From: Bacteroidota bacterium
GTDB taxonomy: Bacteria > Bacteroidota > Bacteroidia > Chitinophagales > UBA10324
Assembly: GCA_014190575.1 (NCBI GenBank)
Contig: BJGQ01000012.1
Location: 1-64,000, forward strand
DNA length: 64,000 nt
Reading direction: 5' to 3'
The notes under the pieces are model-generated. The model searched no databases and was not told where the DNA came from. It was given only the letters and a program-made list of their open reading frames with translations. This document shows, one piece after another, positions 35,096 to 44,887 of this stretch; positions within the stretch are counted from its first letter, which is position 1, and each line of letters begins with the position of its first letter. Position numbers and translations under genes: made by a program.

Positions 35096-35180
35096 TTACG
35101 AACTAAAACTCTTCATTCAAAATTCGTTAATCATCTGTTCGATATTCAATATTTTTTCTCAATAATAAATTTTTCATTCC

Positions 35181-35762
35181 CTAATGCATCCTGTCTCCTC
35201 TCACTTCCAACCCTGCAATAATATTTTTTTCTATTTCTAAAAATTCATTCCATCGCGTTTTTACTTTTTCTTCCGGAAAGTATTTTTTGGCGAGTGAAAT
35301 AAATAACCGGTAGTGCCCTGCTTCCGATTCCATAAAGCCACGATAAAATGTTCGCATGGTTTCATCGTCCAATCCTTCGCTTAATAATTTAAACCGCTCG
35401 CAGCTTCGTGCTTCAATCAGTGCACTGATTAAAAGTTTATCGAGCATTCGTTCTTCGGGCGCAATGTTTTTTCGTTCGTTCTGAAAAAGCTGATTTACAT
35501 ATTCATCTTTTCGCTGCCTGCCCAATTTCAGATTTCTTTTTTTCAACTCAGCTAACACCTGACGGAAGTGACCCCACTCTTCTGTAACAATTGGAGCGAG
35601 TTCATCCACCAACTCAACACGCTCCGGATACGATTGAATTAAACTGATGCAGGTGCTCGATGCTTTTTGTTCGCAGTACGCATGGTCGGTTAGTACTTCT
35701 TCCAAACTTTTTTCAGCAAGATTTACCCATCGCGGGTCGGTTGGTAATTTTAGTCCGAGCAT
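35181..35762 (-). CDS. miaE: tRNA-(ms2io6A)-hydroxylase MiaE family
   Basis: Non-haem diiron monooxygenase-like protein of 193 residues with a ferritin-type helix bundle. In Salmonella MiaE hydroxylates the isopentenyl group of ms2i6A37 in tRNA. Iron-ligand motifs are seen in EEVLTDHAYCEQKA (first E-xx-H), TEEWGHFRQVL (about 62-72) and ESEAGHYRLF (about 147-156). The N-terminus LGLKLPTDPRWVNLAE is typical. Monocistronic, closed by two tandem terminators. Its presence implies MiaA and MiaB elsewhere in the genome. Confidence 0.92.
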   Translation of the reverse strand: MLGLKLPTDPRWVNLAEKSLEEVLTDHAYCEQKASSTCISLIQSYPERVELVDELAPIVTEEWGHFRQVLAELKKRNLKLGRQRKDEYVNQLFQNERKNIAPEERMLDKLLISALIEARSCERFKLLSEGLDDETMRTFYRGFMESEAGHYRLFISLAKKYFPEEKVKTRWNEFLEIEKNIIAGLEVRGDRMH

Positions 35763-35863
35763 TTTAGTTAGTGTTTAACTGTTAGCTTTTAGGTGTTAGC
35801 GATTTTCAATTCTATTCATTTTCCATTGCTGATTCAGTAAATAGCTAAAAGCAAATAGCTATT

Positions 35864-38191
35864 TTAAAAAGGATATCCGATTGCAATATTTAGTATCAAG
35901 TTATTTTTTCTCCAAAGCGAATTGGCAAAATCTATTTTATTAAAAACCCATCGTTCGGTTTCAGGCAGCGTGGGATTGCGCAGTGGCATTGCAATATCAC
36001 CACGAAAAATAAAATAACTGAAATCCAATCTTAAACCTGCTCCGGCTCCTATGGCAATCTCCGTATAAAAACGGGCGGCATCAAAATTTGCTCCTTCGTT
36101 CTCCGGATTTTTTTTCAGCATCCATATATTTCCGGCATCAGTAAAAAGGGCTCCCTTCAAAACTCCAATGATGTGAAAACGATATTCCAGATTTCCTTCC
36201 AGTTTAATATCGCCGGTCTGATTATAAAATCCATTTGACTGGCTGGAAGCAGAGGAACCCGGACCCAACGAACGAATGCGCCACGCACGAATATCATTCG
36301 GTCCACCAACTGAGAACTGTCGTATGTAGGGCAGAACTGATGAATTTGAAAATGGCAAACCAATTCCTGAAAAAAAGTGAGCCACCAGGTTTCGATACTT
36401 ACTGAACTGCCAGTAATATTTATAATCAAATTCTAAGCGAAGAAAATTGCTATAAGGAATATTTAAAATCAACGCTTGGTTTGTTGTTGTATCGCGGCTA
36501 AATTTCACCAAATGACTTCCATCATTTAACACCCAAAGAATACCTCCGGCCAACTCAAACCCGGTTCGCATTACAAAGAAATTTTTCAATTTTTCATAAT
36601 CTTGATTTGAATAAGTGAAAGTGTAATTGCATCCTGTGATTAACTGATCAGAAAAAGTTTGTTTCAATAAAAAATCCGAATTCAATCGTGCACGAAACGA
36701 ATCGCTTTGTATAATGGGTCTCGTATAGGTGAGCGAAATTCCAGGTTGGTGTCGCTTTAATTCTTTAACCGGTTCACGAAAATCATAACCGAAACTGAAG
36801 TTCTGGTTGTAGAGTGAATAAATTCCAGTTTGAAATAATGCACTTGTAGTAAATGAAATGTTTGTACGCTGCTCTGAATAGCGCGAAACTTTTTTATACA
36901 AAACAGGAAATAAAACCCTTGGAACCGAAAAACTTAAACTGCTACTTGCATTAAAAAGCAAACTATCAATTTTAGCTACAGGAAATTCAACACCACCAAT
37001 TGCATTAAACGATAATCGAGTAGCGTCCTTACTTAAATTTCTATTCAGGTATGTAAGTGATAGGGAATTGCCCAGGTTGTTTTCAATGTTAGCGGCTTTA
37101 ATTTCCGGTGAAATACTGCTGACTTTGAAAGGTGTCAATCTGATATTGCAATCCAAAGAATCCTTGCCAACTTGTTGATATTGCACACTAATAAATTTAT
37201 AAGTTCCTAAATCAGAAATTCGATGTATGGTGAAATCATTTTTCTTTATTGAATAACTTTCACCGGGTGTAATAAACACTACACGGTACAATCGCCTTGG
37301 ATTCAACACATTTTTTTCAGAAATGAATTTTAGATTTTTATATTCAATGGTATCAATAGCATGAATGGAATCGGTAACAATTGGGTTATATGACTGATTT
37401 ATAAAAACATGTCGAATGTAATATGGTTGTTGCACTCCTGAACTATCATTTTCATCAATGTGCACACTCACATGTGCCCCATGATTTATAATTGGTGTAT
37501 CAACTACATAATAAATTTCATCAGCACTAAACCGATATAACCCGCGGTTCTGTAAATCTTTTTTTATGCGCTTGCGCTCCTCTTCCATTTTTTCAAAGTC
37601 AAGTGGAGAACCAACTTTTATAACAGTATTTTTCGATGATTCCATCATTAATGAAGTTACCGTCTGATTTCCTTTAACATATTCGATTGTGTCAATTGTG
37701 TAAAGTGTATCAGCATGAACATCGTAATACGCTGAAGCTTTTCGTCCATTAATTTTATAATGACCTGAAACAGTTGCATCCAGATATCCTTTTGTATGAA
37801 GGTACTCTTCCATCAAGTTGGAAGAATAGAAAAGCATCATTGAATCAAAAATCACGGGCGCTTCACCAATGTGCGATTGCATCCAGTAACTCAATCCTTT
37901 TAATTTCTTTGTATGAAAAATATTATAAACCCACAGGTTCAGTTTAAATAATCCAAGCGTGGTTTTGTTAGGTTTTTGTTTGGCGAATAATAAGAGGGAA
38001 GATGAAAGTGAATTATTATTTTCTATGTTCTTCTTAATTTTTTTCCAATCAACTTTATCTTTTAAAATAATTTTATTGCTGTTCAATAAATATTTTCCGG
38101 AAGGAATTTTACGGGTTGAAATGCACGATGTAAATGCAACAGAAAAAATTGCCAGAAAAATGATACTTATACTTGCCCTGTAAATCCGCAT
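35864..38191 (-). CDS. tamL: TamL-like BamA/TamA-family outer-membrane lipoprotein
   Basis: 775 residues. A lipoprotein signal (LAIFSVAFTSC, lipidated Cys at about 23) is followed by POTRA-like segments (about 125-350; VDTPIINHGAHVSVHI, GESYSIKKNDFTI) and a C-terminal 16-strand barrel of Omp85 type. The family motifs near the end are RAWRIRSLGPGS (the VRGF-like element), EYRF, LFTDAGNIW and AGAGLRLDFSYFIFRGDIA. The N-terminal lipid anchor on a TamA/BamA homologue is the Bacteroidota TamL type, thought to work with TamB in outer-membrane assembly. No tamB is adjacent. Its ATG is 2 bases from the divergent SpoU gene. Confidence 0.88.
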   Translation of the reverse strand: MRIYRASISIIFLAIFSVAFTSCISTRKIPSGKYLLNSNKIILKDKVDWKKIKKNIENNNSLSSSLLLFAKQKPNKTTLGLFKLNLWVYNIFHTKKLKGLSYWMQSHIGEAPVIFDSMMLFYSSNLMEEYLHTKGYLDATVSGHYKINGRKASAYYDVHADTLYTIDTIEYVKGNQTVTSLMMESSKNTVIKVGSPLDFEKMEEERKRIKKDLQNRGLYRFSADEIYYVVDTPIINHGAHVSVHIDENDSSGVQQPYYIRHVFINQSYNPIVTDSIHAIDTIEYKNLKFISEKNVLNPRRLYRVVFITPGESYSIKKNDFTIHRISDLGTYKFISVQYQQVGKDSLDCNIRLTPFKVSSISPEIKAANIENNLGNSLSLTYLNRNLSKDATRLSFNAIGGVEFPVAKIDSLLFNASSSLSFSVPRVLFPVLYKKVSRYSEQRTNISFTTSALFQTGIYSLYNQNFSFGYDFREPVKELKRHQPGISLTYTRPIIQSDSFRARLNSDFLLKQTFSDQLITGCNYTFTYSNQDYEKLKNFFVMRTGFELAGGILWVLNDGSHLVKFSRDTTTNQALILNIPYSNFLRLEFDYKYYWQFSKYRNLVAHFFSGIGLPFSNSSVLPYIRQFSVGGPNDIRAWRIRSLGPGSSASSQSNGFYNQTGDIKLEGNLEYRFHIIGVLKGALFTDAGNIWMLKKNPENEGANFDAARFYTEIAIGAGAGLRLDFSYFIFRGDIAMPLRNPTLPETERWVFNKIDFANSLWRKNNLILNIAIGYPF

Positions 38192-38193
38192 GA

Positions 38194-38952
38194 ATGTTTT
38201 CTAAACCGCTTGAAAAGTACATTAATTCATTAAGAGTCAAAAAATTCCGTGAAGAACACCGGTGCTTTGTTGCAGAAGGGGAAAAAGTAGTGAGTGAAAT
38301 TTTACCCTCTTCATTTACAGTTGATAAAATTCTTTTCACTGATAAATTGAAAGATAAAGGAATGATTATGGGCAAAATTGCTCAGGAACATATGGTAGTG
38401 GTTGAAGAATATGAAATGAAAAAAATTTCGGAACTACAAAACCCGCCAACTGTTTTAGCACTCGTTCATATTCCTGAATATAAAATTGATATCAGCCAAC
38501 TGACAAAGGGTTTGCATTTAGTACTGGACGGAATTCAGGATCCCGGAAATATGGGAACCATCATTCGCATTGCCGATTGGTTTGGAATTGAAAACATTTT
38601 TTGTTCCATTAATTGTGTGGATGCTTATAACCCGAAAGTGATACAAGCAAGTATGGGTTCTATTGTGAGAGTTAAAGTTTTTGAAAAAAATATTGTTGAA
38701 GTTTTAACTGAAAGTCAGTTGCCCAAAATTATAACAACGATGGAAAGTGAAACAACTATTTATAAAAATGATTTTTCAGAAAACGCAATGATTGTAATTG
38801 GAAGTGAAGGCAAGGGAGTTTCAGAAGAAGTTAAAATGCTTTGTACCAATCAAATTTCAATTCCGAAATTCGGAAAAGCTGAATCGTTGAATGCCGCAGT
38901 TGCTACGGGAATTATTTGTGCTGCGCTTTCTGAAAAAAGATTTCGGAAATAG
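38194..38952 (+). CDS. TrmH/SpoU family RNA 2'-O-methyltransferase
   Basis: SAM-dependent methylation of ribose in tRNA or rRNA; 252 residues. Residues 1-90 are a substrate-binding domain (FSKPLEKYINSLRVKKFREE, FVAEGEKVVSEIL). Residues 100-250 are the SpoU trefoil-knot domain: motif 1 LDGIQDPGNMGTIIRIADWF (with the catalytic Arg/Asn), motif 2 IVIGSEGKGVS, and motif 3 ISIPKFGKAESLNAAVATGI. All three are intact. Which RNA it modifies cannot be told. It starts 2 bases from divergent tamL. Confidence 0.93.
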   Translation: MFSKPLEKYINSLRVKKFREEHRCFVAEGEKVVSEILPSSFTVDKILFTDKLKDKGMIMGKIAQEHMVVVEEYEMKKISELQNPPTVLALVHIPEYKIDISQLTKGLHLVLDGIQDPGNMGTIIRIADWFGIENIFCSINCVDAYNPKVIQASMGSIVRVKVFEKNIVEVLTESQLPKIITTMESETTIYKNDFSENAMIVIGSEGKGVSEEVKMLCTNQISIPKFGKAESLNAAVATGIICAALSEKRFRK

Positions 38953-38985
38953 AAATCCAAACCGCTGAACCGTTTCGTAGTTTAT

Positions 38986-39726
38986 ATGTTCTCAATAAAA
39001 CAAACTATGAAATCCAAAATTCATGAATACCTATTAAAAAAAATTATTTCAATTAATAAAAAATCATTCAGTAAAATTCTTTTAGCCTTATTAAGTATCA
39101 CACAATTTTCGTGTGCGCAACAAACCGAAACGAACACAAAAGCTATGTACGAAAAAGTAAAATTTGAATCGGAACAAAAAAATCCGAATGCTACAATAGA
39201 TACAGCAACATTCGGAATGGGATGTTTTTGGTGCAGCGAAGCAATCTTTCTTCAACTCACCGGGGTGCAATCAGTTACATCAGGATATTCGGGCGGACAG
39301 GTTGCAAATCCAACATATAAAGAAGTGTGCAGCGGTTTGACCGGACATGCTGAAGTGGTGCAGGTTGCATACAATCCATCTGTTGTTAGTTATGATGAAT
39401 TGCTTCATGCATTCTGGCTCGCCCACGACCCTACAACATTAAACCGACAAGGGGCAGATGCAGGAACACAGTATCGCTCTGTTATTTTTTATCACAACGA
39501 CTTTCAAAAATCATTAGCTGAGAAATACAAAAAAGAATTGGATGCATCAGGTGCATTCTCCGCTCCTATTGTGACTGAGATTTCAGTTTTCAAAGCTTTT
39601 TATAAAGCCGAAAATTATCATCAGGATTATTATAATCTGAATGGAAGCGCTCCGTATTGCCAGATTGTAATTGCTCCGAAAGTGGAAAAATTTAGAAAAG
39701 TATTTGAAGGGAAATTGAAACAATAA
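38986..39726 (+). CDS. msrA: Peptide methionine-(S)-S-oxide reductase, exported lipoprotein form
   Basis: Repairs oxidised methionine in proteins. It has 246 residues, or 239 from the Met at position 8. A long N-terminal lead ends in a lipobox-like LLSITQFSC (Cys near residue 43), so the enzyme is probably a lipoprotein in the periplasm. The catalytic domain has GMGCFWCSEAIF (active cysteine and second cysteine), GYSGGQVANPTYKEVCSGLTGHAEVV and HDPTTLNRQGADAGTQYRS. The resolving arrangement near the C-terminus (HQDYYNLNGSAPYC) is typical. It lacks the MsrB fusion. It is 33 bases after the SpoU gene. Confidence 0.94.
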   Translation: MFSIKQTMKSKIHEYLLKKIISINKKSFSKILLALLSITQFSCAQQTETNTKAMYEKVKFESEQKNPNATIDTATFGMGCFWCSEAIFLQLTGVQSVTSGYSGGQVANPTYKEVCSGLTGHAEVVQVAYNPSVVSYDELLHAFWLAHDPTTLNRQGADAGTQYRSVIFYHNDFQKSLAEKYKKELDASGAFSAPIVTEISVFKAFYKAENYHQDYYNLNGSAPYCQIVIAPKVEKFRKVFEGKLKQ

Positions 39727-39781
39727 ACAATAAGCAATTTGCAAAAGCAATTATAAAAAAAACAAGAACTTTCTTTTCCAT

Positions 39782-41467
39782 TCAGGTTCTGTACACCGGA
39801 ATTTCATTAAATTCTTTCGCTTGGTTTTCATTCAGCAGAAAATCTTTCACAGCCATAAGCATTGCTTTGTGTGATATAAATAATTCGCGATTATAATTTA
39901 TAACCGTAGTGATATCCAATTCAGGAAGCGTAACTGATTTTGCTGCTTTATAAAATTCATGAAGTTTACTGCTGAAATTATCTTCCACTTTTTTGAATAA
40001 AATCTGCAACAACTTAAATACTTCTGCTTCATTCCCATTCATTAATTTATCAATATGCTCGTACAAATCTTTTGTTTCATTCCTTGTGTGAAGAAAAAAA
40101 TCGTACTTAATTGTTTTGGATGATTGTTTCAGGTTGTAAATATTCTGAGCAATATCATGAATGCATTTTGTTGAAAGCATACAACTTCTTACTGATGAAA
40201 TAAGCTTGTCAATTTCCTGCGTTTGTTTTTCATTTCTTTCTTCGCCAAGTATGCGAATGTAGAATGATTGAATTTCTCCTTGCTGTTGTTTCAGGAAATT
40301 ATATTTTTCTTCAGTGGTTTTTGAATTGAATTTTTTTTGATGGTTAATTAATTCGAAGTCGGTGTTCCGTTTTAAAACTGCTGAATCAATTTCAATTAAT
40401 TCCAGGTTAAATTTCATGGAGTTATTTAAAAAATATTCAACTTCTTTTTTAAGCAAATCCATTGCGGTTCCCGGTTCTTCCAGACTAACATTGCTGGTAA
40501 ATGCCGCAGCAGAATTATCAGCTTCTTTAAATCTTCCTTCTAAAATTTTTGCAAACCGGTTCAGCACAGGAAAGAAAAGCACAATAGAAAAAAGATTAAT
40601 GAGACTCTGAAACAAAACCAATCCCATCAATTTATCGGTTATATGAAACACATTTATTATCAGCCATAAAATCTGCTTAAGAAAAATAAATGCTATAAGA
40701 GTTGTGAAAATATTAAACAGAAAATTTCCAAAAGCCACTTGCTTCTTCGCGCTGTTTCCACCAACAGAACCCATTAACAATTTAATAGTTGTTCCTACCT
40801 CGGAACCAATAACCATTGCAGCAGCATCCGGAAAAGTTACCGCTCCTGCATTGAGTGCGCTTAAAGTAATGGCTATTGTAGCTGAACTCGATTGTATCAA
40901 TGTGGTAATTACAAAACCAATTATCAGAAAAATAATAAGTGAAACATCAGCATATTTGGTAAAGTCAAATTCATTTACCTGCGCTTCAACTGCAACTTTC
41001 ATAAATGAGATGCCCATAAAAAGCAATCCGAATCCCATTAAGAAATAACTGAAATATTTTACTGATTTATTCTTCCCGAAAAGAGTCAGTACCAATCCCG
41101 CAATTCCAACAGCAGGAAAAGCAAATGAGTCAATATTGAATTTGAAACCGAGTGTGGCAACTACCCAACTATTTAAAGTGGTTCCGAGGTTGGCACCGAG
41201 AATAACTGCAAGTGCATTTTTCATTGTGAGAACTCCCGCACCAACAAATGATAACACCATTAACGATACCAATGAACTGCTTTGCAATAAACCTGTAACA
41301 ATTGCTCCGCCGAATATTGCTTTGATTTTACTTTTTGTAAATCGCTGCAAAAACATTTTGAAGGTGCGACCTGCCAGATTCCTGATTGCAGTTTCAATCA
41401 GGTACATGGCATACAGAAACAATCCAACTCCGCCAATCAGTTTTAATATGTTACTTAGAATTTCCAT
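39782..41467 (-). CDS. Na/Pi cotransporter family protein with PhoU-like C-terminal domain
   Basis: 561 residues. Residues 1-300 contain eight or nine membrane helices with the two inverted repeats of the Na/Pi-II family (LLQSSSLVSLMVLSFVGAGV with GANLGTTLNSW; TLIQSSSATIAITLSALNAG with GSEVGTTIKLL). Residues about 330-550 are a helical cytoplasmic PhoU-like domain. It is thought to move phosphate with sodium; some homologues act in phosphate efflux or signalling. No pst or phoR genes are nearby. It is followed by a spacing of 202 bases to purB, in which I see no clear element. Confidence 0.92.
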   Translation of the reverse strand: MEILSNILKLIGGVGLFLYAMYLIETAIRNLAGRTFKMFLQRFTKSKIKAIFGGAIVTGLLQSSSLVSLMVLSFVGAGVLTMKNALAVILGANLGTTLNSWVVATLGFKFNIDSFAFPAVGIAGLVLTLFGKNKSVKYFSYFLMGFGLLFMGISFMKVAVEAQVNEFDFTKYADVSLIIFLIIGFVITTLIQSSSATIAITLSALNAGAVTFPDAAAMVIGSEVGTTIKLLMGSVGGNSAKKQVAFGNFLFNIFTTLIAFIFLKQILWLIINVFHITDKLMGLVLFQSLINLFSIVLFFPVLNRFAKILEGRFKEADNSAAAFTSNVSLEEPGTAMDLLKKEVEYFLNNSMKFNLELIEIDSAVLKRNTDFELINHQKKFNSKTTEEKYNFLKQQQGEIQSFYIRILGEERNEKQTQEIDKLISSVRSCMLSTKCIHDIAQNIYNLKQSSKTIKYDFFLHTRNETKDLYEHIDKLMNGNEAEVFKLLQILFKKVEDNFSSKLHEFYKAAKSVTLPELDITTVINYNRELFISHKAMLMAVKDFLLNENQAKEFNEIPVYRT

Positions 41468-41669
41468 TTAATATTTATAAAATGCAATTTACATTGGACA
41501 GTAAAAATAAAATCAACTGCAACTAAATTGTATGATTTAATTCAGTTTGGAATTTTAACAGAATTCATTTTAAATTATTTTGAACTATTCAATTGATAAA
41601 TTCTAAGGTTATAAAAACTGAATTGCCAACTTACTGTTATTTTAGTCGCCTCATTTTAAACTCTGCACA

Positions 41670-43013
41670 TTGAATTCATTAAAAGCAATTTCACCTGTTG
41701 ATGGAAGATACTTCCGGCAGACTGAACCACTCACAAATTATTTTTCGGAATATGCATTGATTCGTTATCGAATTTTTGTGGAGGTGGAATATTTTATTGC
41801 GCTGTGCGAAATTCCTTTACCACAACTTTCATCCATTGACAAAAAACATTTTGAATCGCTTCGGAATATTTACAGAAATTTTGTTGAAGCAGATGCAACC
41901 GCAATAAAAGAAATAGAAAAAACTACCAATCACGATGTGAAAGCGGTTGAATATTTTATTAAAAATAAGTTCGAGCAATTGGGATTAAGCAAGTACAAAG
42001 AGTTTATTCATTTCGGTTTAACTTCTCAGGATATAAATAATACCGCCATTCCGATTTCAATAAAGGAAGCTATGCAGCAAGTGCTGCTTCCGGCTTTGGC
42101 GAATGTGATTGATATATTAAAAACAAAAAGTGATGATTGGAAAGAAGTAGTAATACTCGCACGAACTCACGGGCAACCTGCAACTCCTACCCTGTTAGGA
42201 AAAGAATTATATGTATTTGTTCAGCGCTTGATAGAACAGAAAGACCAGTTGATTGCAATAAAACATTCATCAAAATTCGGCGGTGCAACCGGAAATATGA
42301 ATGCACATTATGTATCGTATCCAAAAATTGACTGGCATACCTGGGCTGATAAATTTGTCAATGAAAATCTGGGGTTGCATCGCTCCTATCCTACTACTCA
42401 GATAGAACATTATGATAATATAGCTGCACAGTTTGATGCATGGAAAAGAATCAACACCATTCTGCTTGATTTGTGTCGCGATATGTGGAGTTATGTTTCA
42501 ATGGATTATTTTAAACAGGAAATAAAAAAGGGAGAAATTGGTTCTTCAGCCATGCCTCATAAAGTAAACCCTATTGATTTTGAAAATGCTGAGGGCAATC
42601 TTGGAATATCAAGCGCGCTTGCTGAACACTTTGCCGCTAAACTTCCCATCTCAAGATTGCAGCGCGATTTAACAGACAGTACTGTATTAAGAAATATAGG
42701 AGTTCCATTTGCGCACACACTTATTGCATTAAAGTCAATTGAAAAAGGTTTGAATAAAATTTTATTGAACAAAGAAAAAATTGACAGTGACTTAGAAAAC
42801 AACTGGGCTGTTGTGGCTGAAGCCATCCAAACTGTTTTAAGAAGCGAACTGTTTCCTGAGCCGTATGAAAAACTAAAAGAATTGACACGCAAAGGTGAGC
42901 GCATCACTCAAAAAGAAATTCAATTGTTTATTGATTCATTGGAAGTGAATGATGATGTGAAAAATAAGTTGAAAGCAATCACTCCGTTTAATTATTTCGG
43001 AAAATTTATTTGA
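41670..43013 (+). CDS. purB: Adenylosuccinate lyase
   Basis: Catalyses two fumarate-releasing steps in purine synthesis (to AICAR and to AMP). It has 447 residues and begins with TTG; aligning LKAISPVDGRYFRQ with the family N-terminus supports this start, and no ATG fits. Signature motifs are FGLTSQDINNTAIP, ARTHGQPATPTLLGKE, and the flexible signature loop GSSAMPHKVNPIDFENAEGN (about 288-307) carrying the catalytic serine. The length matches the short E. coli-type enzyme. It is followed 27 bases later by a membrane protein gene on the same strand. Confidence 0.96.
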   Translation: MNSLKAISPVDGRYFRQTEPLTNYFSEYALIRYRIFVEVEYFIALCEIPLPQLSSIDKKHFESLRNIYRNFVEADATAIKEIEKTTNHDVKAVEYFIKNKFEQLGLSKYKEFIHFGLTSQDINNTAIPISIKEAMQQVLLPALANVIDILKTKSDDWKEVVILARTHGQPATPTLLGKELYVFVQRLIEQKDQLIAIKHSSKFGGATGNMNAHYVSYPKIDWHTWADKFVNENLGLHRSYPTTQIEHYDNIAAQFDAWKRINTILLDLCRDMWSYVSMDYFKQEIKKGEIGSSAMPHKVNPIDFENAEGNLGISSALAEHFAAKLPISRLQRDLTDSTVLRNIGVPFAHTLIALKSIEKGLNKILLNKEKIDSDLENNWAVVAEAIQTVLRSELFPEPYEKLKELTRKGERITQKEIQLFIDSLEVNDDVKNKLKAITPFNYFGKFI

Positions 43014-43040
43014 TAATATTTCTCATCAACAAGTCATTCT

Positions 43041-44777
43041 GTGAGTAAAAAACAACCTGCTGAAACTGTTAAGAAAAAAAATACCAGACAAATTAATCTG
43101 GATGAGCCTTGGTATGTGCGATATGCAATTCCAACTCTTGCATTATTAATATTCGCAGTTTATACCCGCAGCATTTCATTGGGATATACTTATTTAGATG
43201 ACACCGTTTTCATGTTTGATAAAGGACCTGAAAACGAACACTTCTCCAATATTTTCAAAGCATTTTTTGAAGGAACATTTGGTGTGAAGGATGTTTACTA
43301 CCGCCCGCTGTTCAGAATTACTTTCATAGTGGAACGACAGTTTTTGTTTTTATTTCCGAAAGAAGATTTTGCGGTTGATGCCATGCGGCTGGCACATTTC
43401 ATTGAAATCATATTGCACATTATCAGTGTTTCATTGCTGTTTAAATTGTTGCAGAAATTTTCTTTCAGCAAATCTTCTGCATTTATGTGGAGCGCTGTTT
43501 ATGCTGTGCATCCGGTTTTAACAATGGCAGTTGCCTGGATTCCTGGGAGAAATGATTTGATGCTTTCCATTTTCCTGATTTCGTTCTTCCTTAATTTCTT
43601 TAATTATCTGGAAACACAAAAAAGAAAACACCTTATCTGGCAATTTATTTTTTTAATGCTTGCATTGCTTACAAAAGAATCAGGAGTGTTTATTCCGTTT
43701 GCTGCTGTGTTTTATCTTTTGCTTTTCAATAAGAAAAATTTGCTGAGTAAAAACATGTTATTGATTTATTCAGTCTGGATGGTTGAATTAATTGGTTGGT
43801 TTTTTCTCAGGAATAATATTATTGACCCGAAACAAATGAATCAGTCTTTCAATGAAACTATATCAACTGCCATTGAACGGGTGCCGGGATTGATTCAATA
43901 CCTTGGAAAAATATTTCTTCCAGTCAACCTAACTGTTTATCCAACAATTGCCGATACAAGTTATCTGTTTGGATTAATTGCTATCATAGTTTTAATTATT
44001 CTGATTGCTTTAAATAAAAATCGAAACTGGAAGATGATATTATTCGGATTGGGATGGTTTGTGCTTTTTATTTTTCCATTCTTTTTTGTTCCGAAAAAAA
44101 TTAACGACGCGCTTTACGAACACCGTTTATACATTCCAATGTTTGGAATGATTTTAATTTCAAGGGAAGCGCTTCCGCTCATTGAAAAGTTTATTTCGGA
44201 TTTTTACAAGTACATAATTGTCACCCTTGTTATTTTATTTTCAATTTCAACTATTAATTACATGCAATATTTTAACGATGAAATTTCTTATTACACTAAA
44301 GCTGTGAAAGATTCTCCGAGTTCTGCTTATGCAACAAAAATGTTAGGCGTGCGGTTGGTTTATAAATCACGAGAGGAGGAAGCGATTCCATATTTCAAAA
44401 AATCTTTTGAAATGGATACTACTCAAATGTACACGAGGTATTTTCTGGCTAAATTGATTTATGAAAAGCAAGGTAATTATACAGAAGCAAAAAGATTATT
44501 GAAGGACGAAATAAAATTGTCGCCAACATTTACTGAAAATTATTTTGACCTTGCCTTTATTGCTTACAAGGAAAATGATTTTACTGCATTGATTTATAAC
44601 CTGAAAAAAGTGATTGAATTATTACCGGATGATAAAATGTCGAACAACAATTTATTAAAAGCATACCTTGATACAAAAAATAAAAAAGAAGCTACCCGAC
44701 AAATTGATTACATGCGTTCAAAAGGAATTTTTATTGATCAGGGAACTTTGAATGCTGTTTATCAATTACCGGATTAA
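43041..44777 (+). CDS. Multi-pass membrane protein with C-terminal TPRs (GT-C glycosyltransferase-like)
   Basis: 578 residues, GTG start. There are about 10-11 membrane helices between residues 27 and 400, and three or four TPR-like helix pairs from about 420 to 570 (AIPYFKKSFEMDTTQMYTRY, AKRLLKDEIKLSPTFTENYF). The first loop carries an aspartate pair (GYTYLDDTVFMF) at the place where GT-C enzymes such as protein mannosyltransferases hold their catalytic acid, and YRPLFRITF follows, as in TMTC-type proteins. Probable role: glycosyl transfer from a polyprenyl-linked sugar on the periplasmic face. The acceptor is unknown. Fused TPRs also occur in the larger protein at 52449-55289. Confidence 0.75.
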   Translation: MSKKQPAETVKKKNTRQINLDEPWYVRYAIPTLALLIFAVYTRSISLGYTYLDDTVFMFDKGPENEHFSNIFKAFFEGTFGVKDVYYRPLFRITFIVERQFLFLFPKEDFAVDAMRLAHFIEIILHIISVSLLFKLLQKFSFSKSSAFMWSAVYAVHPVLTMAVAWIPGRNDLMLSIFLISFFLNFFNYLETQKRKHLIWQFIFLMLALLTKESGVFIPFAAVFYLLLFNKKNLLSKNMLLIYSVWMVELIGWFFLRNNIIDPKQMNQSFNETISTAIERVPGLIQYLGKIFLPVNLTVYPTIADTSYLFGLIAIIVLIILIALNKNRNWKMILFGLGWFVLFIFPFFFVPKKINDALYEHRLYIPMFGMILISREALPLIEKFISDFYKYIIVTLVILFSISTINYMQYFNDEISYYTKAVKDSPSSAYATKMLGVRLVYKSREEEAIPYFKKSFEMDTTQMYTRYFLAKLIYEKQGNYTEAKRLLKDEIKLSPTFTENYFDLAFIAYKENDFTALIYNLKKVIELLPDDKMSNNNLLKAYLDTKNKKEATRQIDYMRSKGIFIDQGTLNAVYQLPD

Positions 44778-44830
44778 ACAAACTACTTGATATTTATTGC
44801 AAGAATTAATCTGATTGTTTTAAAAAAAAG

Positions 44831-44861
44831 AAAAACCGCCTCGACTGCTCTCGGCGGTTTT
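44831..44861. terminator. Bidirectional intrinsic terminator
   Basis: AAAACCGCC (44832-44840) and GGCGGTTTT (44853-44861) form a 9-pair stem with a 12-base loop between convergent genes. The minus strand continues with TTTTTCTTTTTTTT, so it serves hsp20 best. The plus side has only a short T run. Confidence 0.85.
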
Positions 44862-44887
44862 CCCTCAACCTAAAACCTAACCCTCAC

